A stretch of 64,000 bases of DNA from Rugosibacter sp. (GCA_004322535.1 SCUZ01000075.1:1-64000); one strand, 5' to 3'; positions 10,070-20,738 are shown, numbered from the stretch's first letter. Notes: generated from the letters alone by a model not told the origin. A program made the numbers and translations.

Positions 10070-11164
10070 ATGAACACTGCTTCACACGCGCTGCCTTATA
10101 TCCGCAGCATTTCACCTTATCTTCCGGGCAAACCAATTACCCAGTTGTCGCGTGAAATGGGTATTTCGCCGGAAAAAATCATCAAGCTGGCTTCTAATGA
10201 GAATCCGCTGGGTATGAGCCCGTTGGCACAGCGGGCAATCGAGGCGGCGCTGGCCGGTGCCGAGCGCTATCCGGATCAGTTCGAGTTGATTGCGGCGCTG
10301 GCTGAGCGTCATGGTGTGGCGGCGGAGCAGATTGTGCTGGGCAATGGCTCGAATGATCTGCTTGACCTGGTGGCGCGGGCTTTCCTTTCTGCCGGACGTT
10401 CCAGCGTGGTGGCAGAATATGCGTTTGCCATTTATGCGCTGGTCACGGAGATAACTGGCGCCGAGACGATCATTGCATCGGCACGTCATTACGGCCATGA
10501 CCCAGCGACGATGCTGGCTGCCATTCGCCCGGATACGCGCGTGCTGTGGATCGCGAATCCAAATAATCCAACCGGCACGTTTTTGCCGCATGCCGAATTG
10601 CGCGCGTTGATCGAACGCATTCCACCGCATGTAGTGGTGGTGCTTGACGAGGCTTACACTGAATATCTGCCGCCGGCCGAGCGGGTGGATAGCATTGCCT
10701 GGATCATGGATTTCCCGAATCTGGTGGTAACCCGCACTTTCTCCAAAATCTACGGACTGGCCGGTTTGCGCGTCGGTTATGCGGTGGCGCAGGCTGGGGT
10801 GGCTGATCTGATGAATCGTGTGCGTCAGCCATTCAATGTCGGCAATCTCGGTTTGGCTGCTGCACTGGCTGCGCTGGACGATCATCTGTTTCTTGCTGAA
10901 AGCTACACGCTCAATCGTCAGGGCATGGAGCAGCTCATCAGTGGGGTGAAGCGTCTTGGTCTGGAACATATTCCATCGCATGGCAATTTTATTACGGTTG
11001 CCGTGGCCGACGGTGCGGCAATCAATCAGCGTCTGCTCAAGCAAGGCGTGATTGTGCGCCCCCTGGGTGGCTATGGCATGCCCAATCATTTGCGGGTAAC
11101 CATAGGGCGCGAAGCGGAAAACCAGCGCTTTCTTTTGACGCTTGAAAAAGCCTTATCCACATGA
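10070..11164 (+). CDS. hisC: histidinol-phosphate / aromatic aminotransferase (HisC family)
   Basis: Class I PLP aminotransferase of 364 residues. SNENPLG near residue 41, NPNNPTGT and the PLP lysine in RTFSKIYGLAGLRVGY are HisC signatures. It lies between pheA and tyrA, with its stop overlapping tyrA as ATGA. No other histidine gene is nearby. From this I infer that its main job may be transaminating phenylpyruvate, hydroxyphenylpyruvate or prephenate rather than imidazole-acetol phosphate. Sequence alone does not separate the two roles. Confidence 0.92.
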   Translation: MNTASHALPYIRSISPYLPGKPITQLSREMGISPEKIIKLASNENPLGMSPLAQRAIEAALAGAERYPDQFELIAALAERHGVAAEQIVLGNGSNDLLDLVARAFLSAGRSSVVAEYAFAIYALVTEITGAETIIASARHYGHDPATMLAAIRPDTRVLWIANPNNPTGTFLPHAELRALIERIPPHVVVVLDEAYTEYLPPAERVDSIAWIMDFPNLVVTRTFSKIYGLAGLRVGYAVAQAGVADLMNRVRQPFNVGNLGLAAALAALDDHLFLAESYTLNRQGMEQLISGVKRLGLEHIPSHGNFITVAVADGAAINQRLLKQGVIVRPLGGYGMPNHLRVTIGREAENQRFLLTLEKALST

Positions 11165-12042
11165 AATTGGGCAAAGTTGTCGTCTGTGGTGTGGGCCTCA
11201 TTGGTGGCTCATTTGCATTGGCACTTAAAGCGGCTGGCGTGGTCACTGAAGTCGTCGGTATGGGGCGTACACAAGCTGCCTTGGTCGAAGCACAGCAGCG
11301 TGGCGCTATTGATACCATTGCTCATGATTGGGCAGATGCATTGGCTGGTGCAGATCTTGTTTTTCTGGCGGTGCCGGTTGGGCAAGTCGCCTCAGTTTTG
11401 GCATCGATGGCGCCCTGTTTGTCATCGACAACAGTTATTACCGATGGTGGCAGTACCAAGGCGGATGTGGTGACAGCCGCGCGCCAAGCGCTTGGCGCGC
11501 GGTGCGTGCAGTTTGTGCCGGGCCACCCGATTGCCGGTGCAGAAAAAAGCGGTGTGGCAGCGGCCACGGCGGATCTTTTTCATCAAAAACGTGTCGTGTT
11601 GACGCCGCTGGCAGAAAACGCCGAGGAACACATCACCCTGGTTACACGTGTATGGCGGGCCTGTGGTGCAGAGGTTTCCCGGCTGGATGCGGAAGATCAT
11701 GATCGGATATTCGCCGCTGTGAGTCATTTGCCGCACTTTTTGGCGTTCGTCCTGGTGCATGAATTTGCCCAGCGCGCCGACTCTGATCAGTTGTTTGGTT
11801 TTGCCGCCGGCGGCTTTCGTGATTTCACCCGCATTGCCAGCAGCCATCCCGAGATGTGGCGCGATATCTGTTTGGCCAATCGATCAGCCCTTCTAACTGA
11901 ACTCGATGCCTACATGGTGGAATTAATGCGCGCCCGTGTGTTGTTGGCCGGAGCGGATGCCGAAGGTTTGCAGGCCATGTTCGACACCGCCCGCACGCGG
12001 CGGGATGCGTGGCTCGATAGTCTCACCCCCCCGGGAGAATGA
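11161..12042 (+). CDS. tyrA: prephenate dehydrogenase
   Basis: NAD(P)-dependent oxidative decarboxylation of prephenate (or arogenate) towards tyrosine. 293 residues with an N-terminal Rossmann motif [16 protein letters not shown] and the substrate motif [11 protein letters not shown]. It has no fused chorismate mutase, consistent with the mutase being in pheA. It starts in a 4-nt ATGA overlap with hisC and ends overlapping or touching the aroA start. Confidence 0.96.
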   Translation: MKLGKVVVCGVGLIGGSFALALKAAGVVTEVVGMGRTQAALVEAQQRGAIDTIAHDWADALAGADLVFLAVPVGQVASVLASMAPCLSSTTVITDGGSTKADVVTAARQALGARCVQFVPGHPIAGAEKSGVAAATADLFHQKRVVLTPLAENAEEHITLVTRVWRACGAEVSRLDAEDHDRIFAAVSHLPHFLAFVLVHEFAQRADSDQLFGFAAGGFRDFTRIASSHPEMWRDICLANRSALLTELDAYMVELMRARVLLAGADAEGLQAMFDTARTRRDAWLDSLTPPGE

Positions 12043-13982
12043 TGGACACGCTAGTCTTGCCGCCATTGCGCACGGCATCTGGCTGTGTCCGTCTGCCGGG
12101 CTCAAAAAGCATTTCCAACCGCATGTTGCTGTTGGCTGCGCTGGCTGAAGGCGCGACGGAAATTCGTGACTTGCTGATGGCCGATGACACGCAGGTGATG
12201 TTGGCCGCGCTGAAAAAACTCGGTGTTGGCATGACGGCGATTGATGATCGTACATGGCGAATCGAAGGCTGTGGCGGTGCATTTCCGGTAAAAGCAGCTG
12301 ATCTTTTCATGGGCAATGCCGGTACCGCGATTCGCCCGCTGACTGCAGCGCTGGCCTTGTCCGGCGGGCATTATCGCTTGAGTGGTGTGCCGCGCATGCA
12401 TGAGCGCCCGATCGGCGATCTGGTGGATGGCTTGCGCCAGGTCGGCGCGGATGTGCGCTATACCGGCGAGGCCGGTTTTCCGCCACTGGAAGTTTTCCCC
12501 GCGACGATTCAACTGGGGCAACCCATTCGCTTGCGCGGCGATGTGTCCTCGCAGTTTCTCAGCGCCTTGTTGATGGCTTTGCCACTCGGCGGCCAGGCAG
12601 CGGTGATTGAAATTACTACGGAGTTGATTTCTCAACCCTATGTCGAGATCACGCTCAATCTCATGGCACGCTTTGGCGTGAAGGTGCAACGTGAAGGCTG
12701 GCAGCGTTTTATCATTCCCGCCGGGCAGCGCTATCGCAGTCCCGGCGTTTTACATGTTGAAGGCGATGCGTCTTCTGCATCCTATTTTCTTGCGGCGGGA
12801 TTGCTTGGCGGCGGGCCGGTGCGCGTGGAAGGCGTTGCTAAAAACAGCATTCAGGGCGATGTTCAATTTGCCTATGCGCTGGAATCTCTTGGTGCGCAAA
12901 TCGTGTGGGGCGAGAATTATATTGAGGCCAGGGCAGGATCAAAGGCGACAGAAAAAATCAAGGCGTTCGATCTTGATCTGAACCACATTCCCGATGCCGC
13001 CATGACGCTGGCCGTGTGTGCATTATTTGCCGAGGGTCGTTGCGTGCTGCGCAATATTGGCTCCTGGCGGGTGAAAGAAACTGATCGTATCGCCGCAATG
13101 GCAATTGAATTGCGCAAATTCGGTGCTGTCATCGAGGAAGGGAGCGATTGGATCGCCGTCTCACCAGCGCCGAGTTTTCGTCGTGACGTGGTGGTGGATA
13201 CCTATGATGATCATCGCATGGCAATGTGCTTTTCGTTGGTGGCGTTAGCAGGTGTGCCTGTGGTGATTAACGATCCGGATTGCGTGCGCAAAACATTTCC
13301 GGATTACTTTGCCGCGCTGGCCGAGATTTCGGCACCTGTCATTGCCATTGATGGTCCCTCGGCTTCTGGCAAAGGGACAGTCGCGTCGTTAGTCGCGGCA
13401 AAGCTGGGCTATCACTATCTGGATAGCGGCGCACTGTATCGGCTCACTGCATTGGCGGCGGTTCGTGCAGGCGTTGCGCTGGATGATGCACCCAGGGTGG
13501 CGGCGTTGGCGGCTACCTTGCCTGCACGCTTTGAAAACGGATATGTTTTCCTGAATGCAGACGATGTTACCGATGCGATTCGTACCGAAGAAGCCTCTGC
13601 AGGCGCCTCGCGCGTGGCAGCCATTGCCGAGGTTCGCGCGGCTTTATTGGCGCGTCAGCGAGCATGGCGACGCTTCCCGGGATTGGTGGCGGATGGGCGC
13701 GATATGGGCTCGGTGGTCTTCCCGTCAGCCACTGTCAAGGTGTTCCTGACAGCCTCAGCCGAGGCACGGGCAGAAAGGCGTTATAAACAGTTGATCGCAA
13801 AGGGCTTAGCTGCTAATATGTTCGGCCTTTTGCAGGATTTGCAAATACGGGATGAACGCGACGCTCAGCGGAGCGAAGCGCCTCTTCGTCAATGTAAAGA
13901 TGCTCACTTGGTTGATACCACCCAGATGGGGATTGCAGAAGCGGTCGATGCAGTGATGGCGGTGGTTACAGAAAGCTTGTGA
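12042..13982 (+). CDS. aroA-cmk: fused 3-phosphoshikimate 1-carboxyvinyltransferase / cytidylate kinase
   Basis: One continuous frame of 646 residues encodes two enzymes. Residues 1 to about 430 are EPSP synthase of the shikimate pathway: [31 protein letters not shown] and DDHRMAMCF are visible. Residues about 434-646 are CMP kinase, with the P-loop [10 protein letters not shown], a short-chain core and the RDMGSVVFP motif. No stop or new start separates them. Such fusions are known in betaproteobacteria. The second ATG of ATGATG is preferred, because GGGAG is too close to the first. Downstream of cmk comes rpsA, as in many proteobacteria. Confidence 0.95.
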   Translation: MDTLVLPPLRTASGCVRLPGSKSISNRMLLLAALAEGATEIRDLLMADDTQVMLAALKKLGVGMTAIDDRTWRIEGCGGAFPVKAADLFMGNAGTAIRPLTAALALSGGHYRLSGVPRMHERPIGDLVDGLRQVGADVRYTGEAGFPPLEVFPATIQLGQPIRLRGDVSSQFLSALLMALPLGGQAAVIEITTELISQPYVEITLNLMARFGVKVQREGWQRFIIPAGQRYRSPGVLHVEGDASSASYFLAAGLLGGGPVRVEGVAKNSIQGDVQFAYALESLGAQIVWGENYIEARAGSKATEKIKAFDLDLNHIPDAAMTLAVCALFAEGRCVLRNIGSWRVKETDRIAAMAIELRKFGAVIEEGSDWIAVSPAPSFRRDVVVDTYDDHRMAMCFSLVALAGVPVVINDPDCVRKTFPDYFAALAEISAPVIAIDGPSASGKGTVASLVAAKLGYHYLDSGALYRLTALAAVRAGVALDDAPRVAALAATLPARFENGYVFLNADDVTDAIRTEEASAGASRVAAIAEVRAALLARQRAWRRFPGLVADGRDMGSVVFPSATVKVFLTASAEARAERRYKQLIAKGLAANMFGLLQDLQIRDERDAQRSEAPLRQCKDAHLVDTTQMGIAEAVDAVMAVVTESL

Positions 13983-14095
13983 AAAGTTTGTGACTAAGAT
14001 GTCAGATATGCTGTGCAGGCCTTGTTTTAGAGTGTTTTAGTTTTATCCCGCGTGCTGGCAAGACTAACCGTTGAGCCAGCGAAGAGAAACCAACC

Positions 14096-14111
14096 TGTCA
14101 CGTGAGTGACA
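14096..14111 (+). promoter_or_regulatory. 6-bp inverted repeat in the rpsA leader
   Basis: TGTCAC and GTGACA flank a GTGA loop, 24 nt before the rpsA start and 10 nt before its AAGG. It could fold in the mRNA or be an operator. rpsA is known to be autoregulated in E. coli, but no specific link is shown here. Confidence 0.4.
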
Positions 14112-14135
14112 AAAACCTGTAAGGTACCAAGCCTA

Positions 14136-15842
14136 ATGTCAACTACTGCTATTGCCGAAAATTCATCCATGGAAAGCTTTGCCGCATTATTTGAGGAAAG
14201 CCTCCAGCGTCAGGAAATGCGCGCCGGTGAAGTGATTACGGCCGAAGTGATTCGTCTGGATCAAAATTTTGTCATCGTTAACGCCGGCCTCAAATCGGAA
14301 AGCGCGATTGCTATTGAAGAGTTTCAAAACGAACGTGGCGAGCTTGAAGTCGCTCCGGGCGATTTTGTTCAAGTGGCTATTGAAATGCTTGAAGACGGCT
14401 ACGGCGCGACGCGTTTATCGCGCGAAAAAGCCAAGCGCATTTCTGCCTGGAATGATCTCGACAAAGCAATGATCGACGGTACGTTGGTCAAGGGTTTTGT
14501 CAGCGGTAAAGTCAAAGGTGGCCTCACGGTCATGGTGAATGGCATTCGTGCCTTTTTGCCGGGTTCGCTGGTAGATACCCGCCCCGTTAAAGACACCACG
14601 CCTTTTGAAGGCAAAGAATTCGAATTCAAAGTCATCAAGCTCGATCGCAAGCGTAACAACGTGGTGGTTTCCCGCCGTGCGGTGATGGAAGCAACCATGG
14701 GTGAAGACCGTCAACAACTGCTGGAAGTGCTCAAGGAAGGCACGATCATCAAGGGCATCGTCAAGAACATCACGGACTACGGTGCGTTTGTGGACCTCGG
14801 CGGGATTGATGGTCTGCTGCACATTACCGACCTGGCTTGGCGTCGCGTGCGCCACCCGAGCGAAGTGATCAATGTCGGTGATGAAGTCACCGCCAAGGTG
14901 CTCAAGTTTGACCAAGAAAAAAATCGTGTAAGCCTGGGCATGAAGCAATTGGGTGAAGATCCATGGGTGGGCATCGCACGGCGTTACCCCGCTGGAACGC
15001 GTCTGTTTGGTAATGTCACCAATCTGACTGACTACGGCGCGTTTGTTGAAATCGAACAGGGCATCGAAGGCTTGGTGCACGTTTCAGAAATGGACTGGAC
15101 CAACAAGAATATTCATCCGACCAAGGTTGTCCAATTGGGCGATGAAGTTGAAGTCATGATTCTTGAAATTGATGAAGAGCGTCGCCGCATCTCATTGGGC
15201 ATGAAGCAGTGCATTCCCAACCCATGGGAGGATTTTGAGATGAATCACAAGAAGGGCGATAAAGTCAAAGGCCTGATCAAGTCGATCACTGATTTTGGCG
15301 TGTTTATCGGTCTGCCCGGCGGTATTGATGGTTTGATCCATCTCTCCGACCTATCCTGGTCGACGCCTGGTGAAGAAGCCAAGCAAAATTTCAAGAAGGG
15401 TGATGAGCTCGAGGCATTGGTGCTGGCTATTGATGTTGAAAAAGAGCGTATTTCTCTGGGCGTTAAACAGCTTGATGGCGATCCATTCACCAGCTTCGTA
15501 GCGACTCACGACAAGAGCAGCATGGTGACTGGCCCGGTGAAAAGTGTTGATGCACGCGGTGCGGTGATTGATCTGGGTGATGATGTCGAAGGCTATCTGC
15601 GGGTGTCCGAGTTTTCGCGTGAGCGGACAGAAGACATGACACAGCATCTGAAAGTAGGCGATGTGGTAGAGGCAATGATCATTAACGTGGATCGCAAAAC
15701 GCGTTCTATCAATCTATCCATCAAGGCCAAGGATCAGGCTGAGCAGTCTTCTGCAATTCAGAAGCTGGCTTCAGAGAGTGCAGGTAATGCTGGCACGACG
15801 AGCTTGGGTGCTTTGCTTAAAGCCAAGCTCAAGCAGCAATAA
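14136..15842 (+). CDS. rpsA: 30S ribosomal protein S1
   Basis: mRNA-binding ribosomal protein with six S1/OB repeats over 568 residues. Repeat cores such as [35 protein letters not shown] and [18 protein letters not shown] are easily seen. The conserved start [22 protein letters not shown] follows a short variable N-terminus. ATG 14136 is chosen; an in-frame GTG at 14106 lies within the leader inverted repeat region. ihfB follows 12 nt after the stop. Confidence 0.97.
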   Translation: MSTTAIAENSSMESFAALFEESLQRQEMRAGEVITAEVIRLDQNFVIVNAGLKSESAIAIEEFQNERGELEVAPGDFVQVAIEMLEDGYGATRLSREKAKRISAWNDLDKAMIDGTLVKGFVSGKVKGGLTVMVNGIRAFLPGSLVDTRPVKDTTPFEGKEFEFKVIKLDRKRNNVVVSRRAVMEATMGEDRQQLLEVLKEGTIIKGIVKNITDYGAFVDLGGIDGLLHITDLAWRRVRHPSEVINVGDEVTAKVLKFDQEKNRVSLGMKQLGEDPWVGIARRYPAGTRLFGNVTNLTDYGAFVEIEQGIEGLVHVSEMDWTNKNIHPTKVVQLGDEVEVMILEIDEERRRISLGMKQCIPNPWEDFEMNHKKGDKVKGLIKSITDFGVFIGLPGGIDGLIHLSDLSWSTPGEEAKQNFKKGDELEALVLAIDVEKERISLGVKQLDGDPFTSFVATHDKSSMVTGPVKSVDARGAVIDLGDDVEGYLRVSEFSRERTEDMTQHLKVGDVVEAMIINVDRKTRSINLSIKAKDQAEQSSAIQKLASESAGNAGTTSLGALLKAKLKQQ

Positions 15843-15854
15843 TTCGCTGCCATC

Positions 15855-16148
15855 ATGACTAAATCGGAACTTATCAACCGGTTGGCAGAGCGTTTTCCGC
15901 AATTAGGGGCGAAAGATGCCGATTACGCGGTAAAAGTCTTGCTCGATGCGCTCTCTGCGGCCCTGGTCAGTGGAGACCGCATTGAAGTCCGTGGGTTTGG
16001 TAGTTTTTCATTGAACTATCGCCCGCCACGGATTGGTCGTAACCCTAAATCGGGTGAGAAGGTTAACGTGCCTGAAAAGTACGTACCCCACTTCAAAGCC
16101 GGTAAAGAGTTGCGGGAGCGGGTTGATCTTGGGCTAACAAAGCCGTGA
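15855..16148 (+). CDS. ihfB: integration host factor subunit beta
   Basis: DNA-bending HU/IHF family protein, 97 residues. The signature [22 protein letters not shown] holds the beta-arm with the DNA-intercalating Pro. The rpsA-ihfB order identifies it as the beta subunit rather than HU. A strong terminator follows 20 nt after the stop. Confidence 0.96.
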   Translation: MTKSELINRLAERFPQLGAKDADYAVKVLLDALSAALVSGDRIEVRGFGSFSLNYRPPRIGRNPKSGEKVNVPEKYVPHFKAGKELRERVDLGLTKP

Positions 16149-16168
16149 ATGTCACAGTAACGTTGTAT

Positions 16169-16202
16169 AAAAGCGGTACCTGCTACTAGGTGCCGCTTTT
16201 TT
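16169..16202 (+). terminator. Rho-independent terminator after ihfB
   Basis: AAGCGGTACC pairs with GGTGCCGCTT (one G-T pair) around an 8-nt loop, followed by six T. It closes the rpsA-ihfB unit. Confidence 0.85.
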
Positions 16203-16234
16203 CATTCTGCTGCTTGCATACTGCCTGACTGATT

Positions 16235-16471
16235 ATGATGCCGACTTTATTCCGATTTTTCCTGTGGGTGATTCGCGCCCTCCTTTTTTTTGCTCTGCTG
16301 GGTTTGGCGATCAAAAATAGCGGCACGATGCTGCTGCGGTTTTTTTTTGGTCAAGAATGGACAGCGCCTATTTCGCTCGTCATTCTGACTGTTTTTACAC
16401 TCGGTGTCGCTGTCGGATTAACTGCGGCGATCAGCTTCTCGCGCCGCCGCAAGGCTAAAGACAATGCGTGA
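16235..16471 (+). CDS. lapA: LapA-family inner membrane protein
   Basis: Small inner membrane protein of 78 residues with two hydrophobic helices (about residues 10-28 and 44-64) and a basic C-terminal tail (SRRRKAK). The family partners LapB in controlling lipopolysaccharide synthesis through LpxC turnover in E. coli. The next gene is lapB, 31 nt on, and heptose genes follow, so the envelope role fits. ATGATG leaves two possible starts. Confidence 0.85.
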   Translation: MMPTLFRFFLWVIRALLFFALLGLAIKNSGTMLLRFFFGQEWTAPISLVILTVFTLGVAVGLTAAISFSRRRKAKDNA

Positions 16472-16502
16472 ATGCTTAAGCGCGTAAGCGCCAAATAAAA
16501 CA

Positions 16503-17705
16503 ATGGAAATTGAGCTTTGGTGGTTACTCGCAATACCCGGATTTTTTGTGCTCGGCTGGATTGCTGCGCGTATTGATATCAAGCAGCTGGTCAATGAGTC
16601 ACGGGCTTTGCCCCACTCTTACTTCAAAGGGCTGAATTTTCTTCTCAACGAACAACCCGACCAAGCGATCGAAGCCTTTATCGAAGCGGCACGGGTTGAT
16701 CCGGAAACAATTGAACTGCACTTTACGTTAGGCAGTTTGTTCCGCCGCCGTGGCGAGACGGATCGCGCCATTCGCATGCATCAGCATCTGATTGATCGCG
16801 ATGCGCTGGACCCGGCACAGAGATTACATGCACTATCTGAACTTGGGCAGGATTATCTCAAAGCGGGTTTGCTGGATCGTGCCGAAGAAATTTTTCTCAA
16901 GTTGCGCGGCACAGAGCGCGATGAAGACGCCCTTAAAAATTTGCTGGAAATTTATCAGCAAGAAAAAGAATGGAAGAAAGCCATTGAAATCGCCGAAGCC
17001 TTGCCTAACCATGCGGATCATCTGTGGCAAAAGGCTGTTGCAGAGTTTCACTGTGAAATGGCTGCCAATGCCTTGTTGAGCGGGCAGGTGGATGAAGCCC
17101 GGGAGCTTCTACAGACTGCGCTGACGCGTAACCGGAAATGTGTTCGTGCACTTTTGTTGCTAGGCGATTGCGAAGTAAAAGTCGGTGCTGGCGACATGCC
17201 GCAAAGTCGGTACTCCTGGGGTGCGGCGATTGACTATTGGAAACGCATTGAGCAATACAATCCGATGTATGTCGGGCTGGTGGCTGACCGCTTGATGACA
17301 GCGTACACCCAGTTGGGGCGCAAGGCCGAGGGTGTTGAATTGCTGCGTGCCTGGCAAGAGCGTCACCCCTCGCTTGATTTACTCGACGTTGTCTTGCGAG
17401 TTGAAATTGAAGAAGGTCATATTGAAGCGGCTTATCAGCTTGCGCGCGATGAGCTGCGCCGCAATCCTACTTTGCTTGGGCTGGAAAAATTTCTTGAAGC
17501 GCAGGTGCTGGTTTCGTCCGAAGCCCGTCGCCCTGATCTGGAGCTGGTCAAGCACTTGATTCATAACCACACACGGCGAGTCGCACGCTATCGTTGCGAT
17601 GCCTGTGGTTTTAAAGCGCGCCAGTTTTATTGGCGCTGCCCAGGCTGCGGTGGGTGGGAAACTTACCCACCCAAGCGCACAGAAGAATTTGATATCACGA
17701 TCTAG
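16503..17705 (+). CDS. lapB: LPS assembly protein LapB (TPR and zinc ribbon)
   Basis: Membrane-anchored regulator of LPS synthesis, 400 residues. An N-terminal helix (about 4-22, WWLLAIPGFFVLGWIAA) is followed by many TPR units (about 38-360) and a C-terminal rubredoxin-like metal site, YRCDACGF...WRCPGCGGW (two CxxC pairs). A copy of the window's dispersed 24-bp repeat lies inside the gene at 17177-17202 and is read as VKVGAGDMP. pyrF, often the next gene, is absent here; rfaE1 follows. Confidence 0.93.
   Translation: MEIELWWLLAIPGFFVLGWIAARIDIKQLVNESRALPHSYFKGLNFLLNEQPDQAIEAFIEAARVDPETIELHFTLGSLFRRRGETDRAIRMHQHLIDRDALDPAQRLHALSELGQDYLKAGLLDRAEEIFLKLRGTERDEDALKNLLEIYQQEKEWKKAIEIAEALPNHADHLWQKAVAEFHCEMAANALLSGQVDEARELLQTALTRNRKCVRALLLLGDCEVKVGAGDMPQSRYSWGAAIDYWKRIEQYNPMYVGLVADRLMTAYTQLGRKAEGVELLRAWQERHPSLDLLDVVLRVEIEEGHIEAAYQLARDELRRNPTLLGLEKFLEAQVLVSSEARRPDLELVKHLIHNHTRRVARYRCDACGFKARQFYWRCPGCGGWETYPPKRTEEFDITI
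17177..17202 (+). repeat. dispersed 24-bp repeat, copy 1 (in lapB)
   Basis: AAAAGTCGGTGCTGG followed by CGACATGCCGC; sense strand, read in frame as K-V-G-A-G-D. A weaker relative (AAAGTCGGTACT) begins at 17203. Confidence 0.7.
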
Positions 17706-17719
17706 CGTATAGAACTCCT

Positions 17720-17788
17720 ATGAAAATCCGCAATCATTCGCAAATCGATCATGCGCAAAAGTTTATCCCTATTCAGGGCTGCTTATGA
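17720..17788 (+). other. possible 22-codon leader reading frame before rfaE1
   Basis: An ATG at 17720 opens a 22-codon frame (MKIRNHSQIDHAQKF and so on) whose TGA overlaps the rfaE1 ATG as ATGA. No clear ribosome binding site precedes it. It may be chance or a translational-coupling leader. Confidence 0.2.
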
Positions 17789-18726
17789 ATACCTCATTAC
17801 CTGATACCGCTGCTGCACGCGTGCTCATTGTGGGCGATGTCATGCTCGACCGTTACTGGTTTGGCGAGGTATCGCGCATTTCGCCTGAGGCGCCTGTGCC
17901 TGTCGTGAAAATCGAAAAAGTCGAAGAGCGGCCCGGTGGCGCGGCTAACGTGGCGAGGAATTGTGCAGCATTGGGAGCCAGGGTTTTTTTGCTCTCAGTC
18001 GTAGGTGCCGATGAGGCGGGAAAAACGCTGGCGCAATTGATGTCTGATGCGAACATCGAATCCAGTTTGCATGAAGATGCCGGGCTGAATACCACCGTCA
18101 AGCTACGCGTGATTGGGCGGCAACAACAGCTCTTGCGCATTGATTTTGAAAACACGCCGGATCACGAAGTGCTGCGCGCGAAGCTGGCTGATTTCAGCGC
18201 ACGGCTTGCAGATTGCGACGTCGTGATTTTGTCTGACTACGGTAAAGGCGGCTTGACACACATCACTGAAATGATACAGCGCGCAAAGGATGCGGGCAAG
18301 CCCGTGCTGGTCGACCCCAAAGGTGAAGACTACGCGCGCTATGCAGGCGCCACTTTGCTCACGCCCAATCGTGCAGAGCTGCGTGAAGTTACCGGCAAAT
18401 GGCAAAACGAAGCCGAGCTTGTCGCCAAAGCGCAGCAGTTGCGTGAATCGCTTGATCTAACCGCCTTGCTGGTCACACGTAGCGAAGAAGGCATGACCTT
18501 GTTTTCAGCAGATGGCGTGCGCAACGAAGCCGCTGTTGCGCGTGAAGTTTATGATGTCAGCGGTGCGGGTGATACCGTAATCGCTACGCTGGCCGTGATG
18601 CTGGCTAGTGGCTTGCCGCTTGACCAGGCGCTGTTCCTGGCTAATCGCGCCGCGGGCGTGGTAGTCGGTAAATTGGGCACGGCAACGTGTTCACTGGATG
18701 AATTAAAACAAAGCGCTTTGCTTTAG
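17785..18726 (+). CDS. rfaE1: D-glycero-beta-D-manno-heptose-7-phosphate kinase
   Basis: PfkB/ribokinase-family kinase that phosphorylates heptose-7-phosphate for LPS inner core. 313 residues matching the first domain of E. coli HldE; the adenylyltransferase domain is absent. Motifs: GDVMLDRYWFGEVSRISPEAPVP at the start, GGAANVARN for sugar binding and DVSGAGDTVIATLA with the catalytic Asp. hldD follows 34 nt after the stop, giving two steps of ADP-heptose synthesis side by side. The partner rfaE2 is not in the window. Confidence 0.94.
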   Translation: MNTSLPDTAAARVLIVGDVMLDRYWFGEVSRISPEAPVPVVKIEKVEERPGGAANVARNCAALGARVFLLSVVGADEAGKTLAQLMSDANIESSLHEDAGLNTTVKLRVIGRQQQLLRIDFENTPDHEVLRAKLADFSARLADCDVVILSDYGKGGLTHITEMIQRAKDAGKPVLVDPKGEDYARYAGATLLTPNRAELREVTGKWQNEAELVAKAQQLRESLDLTALLVTRSEEGMTLFSADGVRNEAAVAREVYDVSGAGDTVIATLAVMLASGLPLDQALFLANRAAGVVVGKLGTATCSLDELKQSALL

Positions 18727-18760
18727 AAGTAGCACACTAACCAAACCATAGAGGTTGCTT

Positions 18761-19759
18761 ATGTATTACATCGTAACTGGTGCATGTGGATTTATCGGAT
18801 CTAATCTTGTCAAAGCGCTCAATGAACGTGGCATCACCGAGATTATTGCCGTCGATAACCTTGCTCAAGCAGATAAATTCGGCAATCTCGCTGATTGCGA
18901 CATTGCCGACTATCTTGATCAGCAAGAGTTTATCGATATGGTCACGCATGGTCATTTTGATGGGCATCTTGAAGCGGTTTTGCATCAAGGTGCTTGTTCA
19001 GACACAATGGAAACCGATGGTCGCTACATGATGGCCAATAATTATCGCTACTCGTTGTCTTTGCTGAATCACTGCCAAGAGCAGGAAGTGCCCTTTCTCT
19101 ATGCCTCTTCCGCCTCTGTCTATGGTGGTGGCAATGTCTTTCGTGAGCAACGTGAGTTTGAAGCGCCATTGAATGTTTACGGGTATTCAAAATTTCTGTT
19201 CGATCAAGTCGTGCGCCGCCGACTAGGGTCGCATGCGGCCAGCACCGACGCGCAAATTACCGGCTTTCGTTATTTCAATGTGTATGGCCCGCGCGAGCAA
19301 CATAAAGGGCGTATGGCCTCGGTGGCTTTTCATCACGTCAATCAATACCGCAGCCAGGGCAAAGTCAAACTGTTTGAAGGTTTTGATGGCTATGGCAATG
19401 GCGAGCAGAAACGCGATTTTGTGTATGTGGCCGATGTCGTCAAGGTCAACATGGCGTTTCTTGAAAGTGGTGTTTCCGGCATTTACAACCTGGGTACCGG
19501 GCGCGCGCAAAGCTTCAATGAGCTCGCGGTGGCGACAGTTAATGCCTGCCGCAGCTCAGATGGATTGCCCGCTTTGCCGCTGGCTGAGCTGGTCGCGCAA
19601 GGTGCCATTGAATACATTGTCTTTCCTGAGGCCTTAAAGGGTAAATACCAAAGCTTTACCGAGGCGGATCTCACACAGCTACGCCATGCAGGCTACAAAA
19701 ATGAATTTGTCTCGGTAACTGACGGCGTGGCTGATTACATTCGCTGCCTGAGTCAGTGA
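18761..19759 (+). CDS. hldD: ADP-L-glycero-D-manno-heptose 6-epimerase
   Basis: Last step of ADP-heptose synthesis. Short-chain dehydrogenase fold of 332 residues: NADP-binding [10 protein letters not shown] at residues 6-15 and the [10 protein letters not shown] active-site Tyr/Lys near residue 141. GAGG lies 6-9 nt before ATG 18761, which is preferred to a TTG two codons upstream. The stop overlaps the cysM GTG start. Confidence 0.96.
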   Translation: MYYIVTGACGFIGSNLVKALNERGITEIIAVDNLAQADKFGNLADCDIADYLDQQEFIDMVTHGHFDGHLEAVLHQGACSDTMETDGRYMMANNYRYSLSLLNHCQEQEVPFLYASSASVYGGGNVFREQREFEAPLNVYGYSKFLFDQVVRRRLGSHAASTDAQITGFRYFNVYGPREQHKGRMASVAFHHVNQYRSQGKVKLFEGFDGYGNGEQKRDFVYVADVVKVNMAFLESGVSGIYNLGTGRAQSFNELAVATVNACRSSDGLPALPLAELVAQGAIEYIVFPEALKGKYQSFTEADLTQLRHAGYKNEFVSVTDGVADYIRCLSQ

Positions 19760-20682
19760 GTAATCTGAAAGCATCCCCCATGACCTGGAAAACACTGGAA
19801 GATTTTGTTGGCAATACCCCGCTGGTTCAGCTCAAGCGTTTGCCTGGAGCAGAAAATGCTCAACGCAGCAATGTGATTCTGGTCAAGCTGGAAGGCAATA
19901 ACCCTGCTGGGTCAGTTAAAGATCGGCCCGCGCTCTCCATGATTTTACATGCTGAAGCGCGGGGCGAAATCAAGCCGGGCGACACGCTGATTGAAGCCAC
20001 TTCAGGCAACACCGGCATTGCCTTGGCCATGGCCGCCGCGATGCGGGGTTATCGCATGGTGCTCATCATGCCCGAGAATCAAAGCATTGAGCGGCGCCAG
20101 ACCATGAAAGCCTTTGGTGCTGAACTCATTCTGACACCCAAAGCCGGCGGCATGGAATCTGCGCGTGATCTCGCCGAAGAAATGGTACGCGCCGGTCGGG
20201 GCCGTGTGCTGGATCAATTCGCCAATGTCGATAATCCCCAGTCGCACTTTGAGGGTACCGGGCCAGAAATCTGGCGCGATACAGAAGGACGCATCACACA
20301 TTTTGTCTCCAGCATGGGTACCACCGGCACCATCATGGGCTGCTCGCGTTTTTTGAAAGCGCAAAATCCAGCCGTTCGCATTATCGGCTGCCAGCCCGAA
20401 GAAGGATCGCAAATTCCCGGCATTCGTAAATGGCCCCAGGCTTATCTGCCCAAAATTTTTGATGCCAGCCGTGTCGATCAAGTTGAAAACGTCAGCCAGG
20501 CAGAAGCCGAAAACATGACGCGGCGCCTGGCGTGTGAAGAAGGCATCTTTGCGGGCATTTCTTCCGGCGGTGGCGTGCATGTTGCCTTGCGCATTGCGGC
20601 TACCGTTGAAAATGCTGTCATCGTCAGCATCATCTGCGACCGGGGCGACCGCTATTTATCTACCGGTGTTTTCCCGGCTTGA
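19756..20682 (+). CDS. cysM: cysteine synthase B (O-acetylserine sulfhydrylase)
   Basis: PLP enzyme making cysteine from O-acetylserine (or S-sulfocysteine from thiosulfate). 308 residues from a GTG that overlaps the hldD stop; ATG 19780 (300 residues) is also plausible because [18 protein letters not shown] is where homologues begin. PLP lysine in [12 protein letters not shown], the phosphate-binding [11 protein letters not shown], and [13 protein letters not shown] at the end are CysM signatures. Confidence 0.95.
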   Translation: MSNLKASPMTWKTLEDFVGNTPLVQLKRLPGAENAQRSNVILVKLEGNNPAGSVKDRPALSMILHAEARGEIKPGDTLIEATSGNTGIALAMAAAMRGYRMVLIMPENQSIERRQTMKAFGAELILTPKAGGMESARDLAEEMVRAGRGRVLDQFANVDNPQSHFEGTGPEIWRDTEGRITHFVSSMGTTGTIMGCSRFLKAQNPAVRIIGCQPEEGSQIPGIRKWPQAYLPKIFDASRVDQVENVSQAEAENMTRRLACEEGIFAGISSGGGVHVALRIAATVENAVIVSIICDRGDRYLSTGVFPA

Positions 20683-20738
20683 GCTTTTGCATCACTGGAT
20701 GAAAAACCGGTTTGATTTTTCTCGGCTAGCGGGTGGCC

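Noticed and set aside
10112-11089. 325-residue open frame antisense to hisC
   Set aside because: hisC has all PLP motifs and fits the operon; the antisense frame has no recognisable domain and is a shadow of GC-rich codon use.
14415-15080. 221-residue open frame antisense to rpsA
   Set aside because: Mirror of highly conserved S1 repeats; no ribosome binding site or domain.
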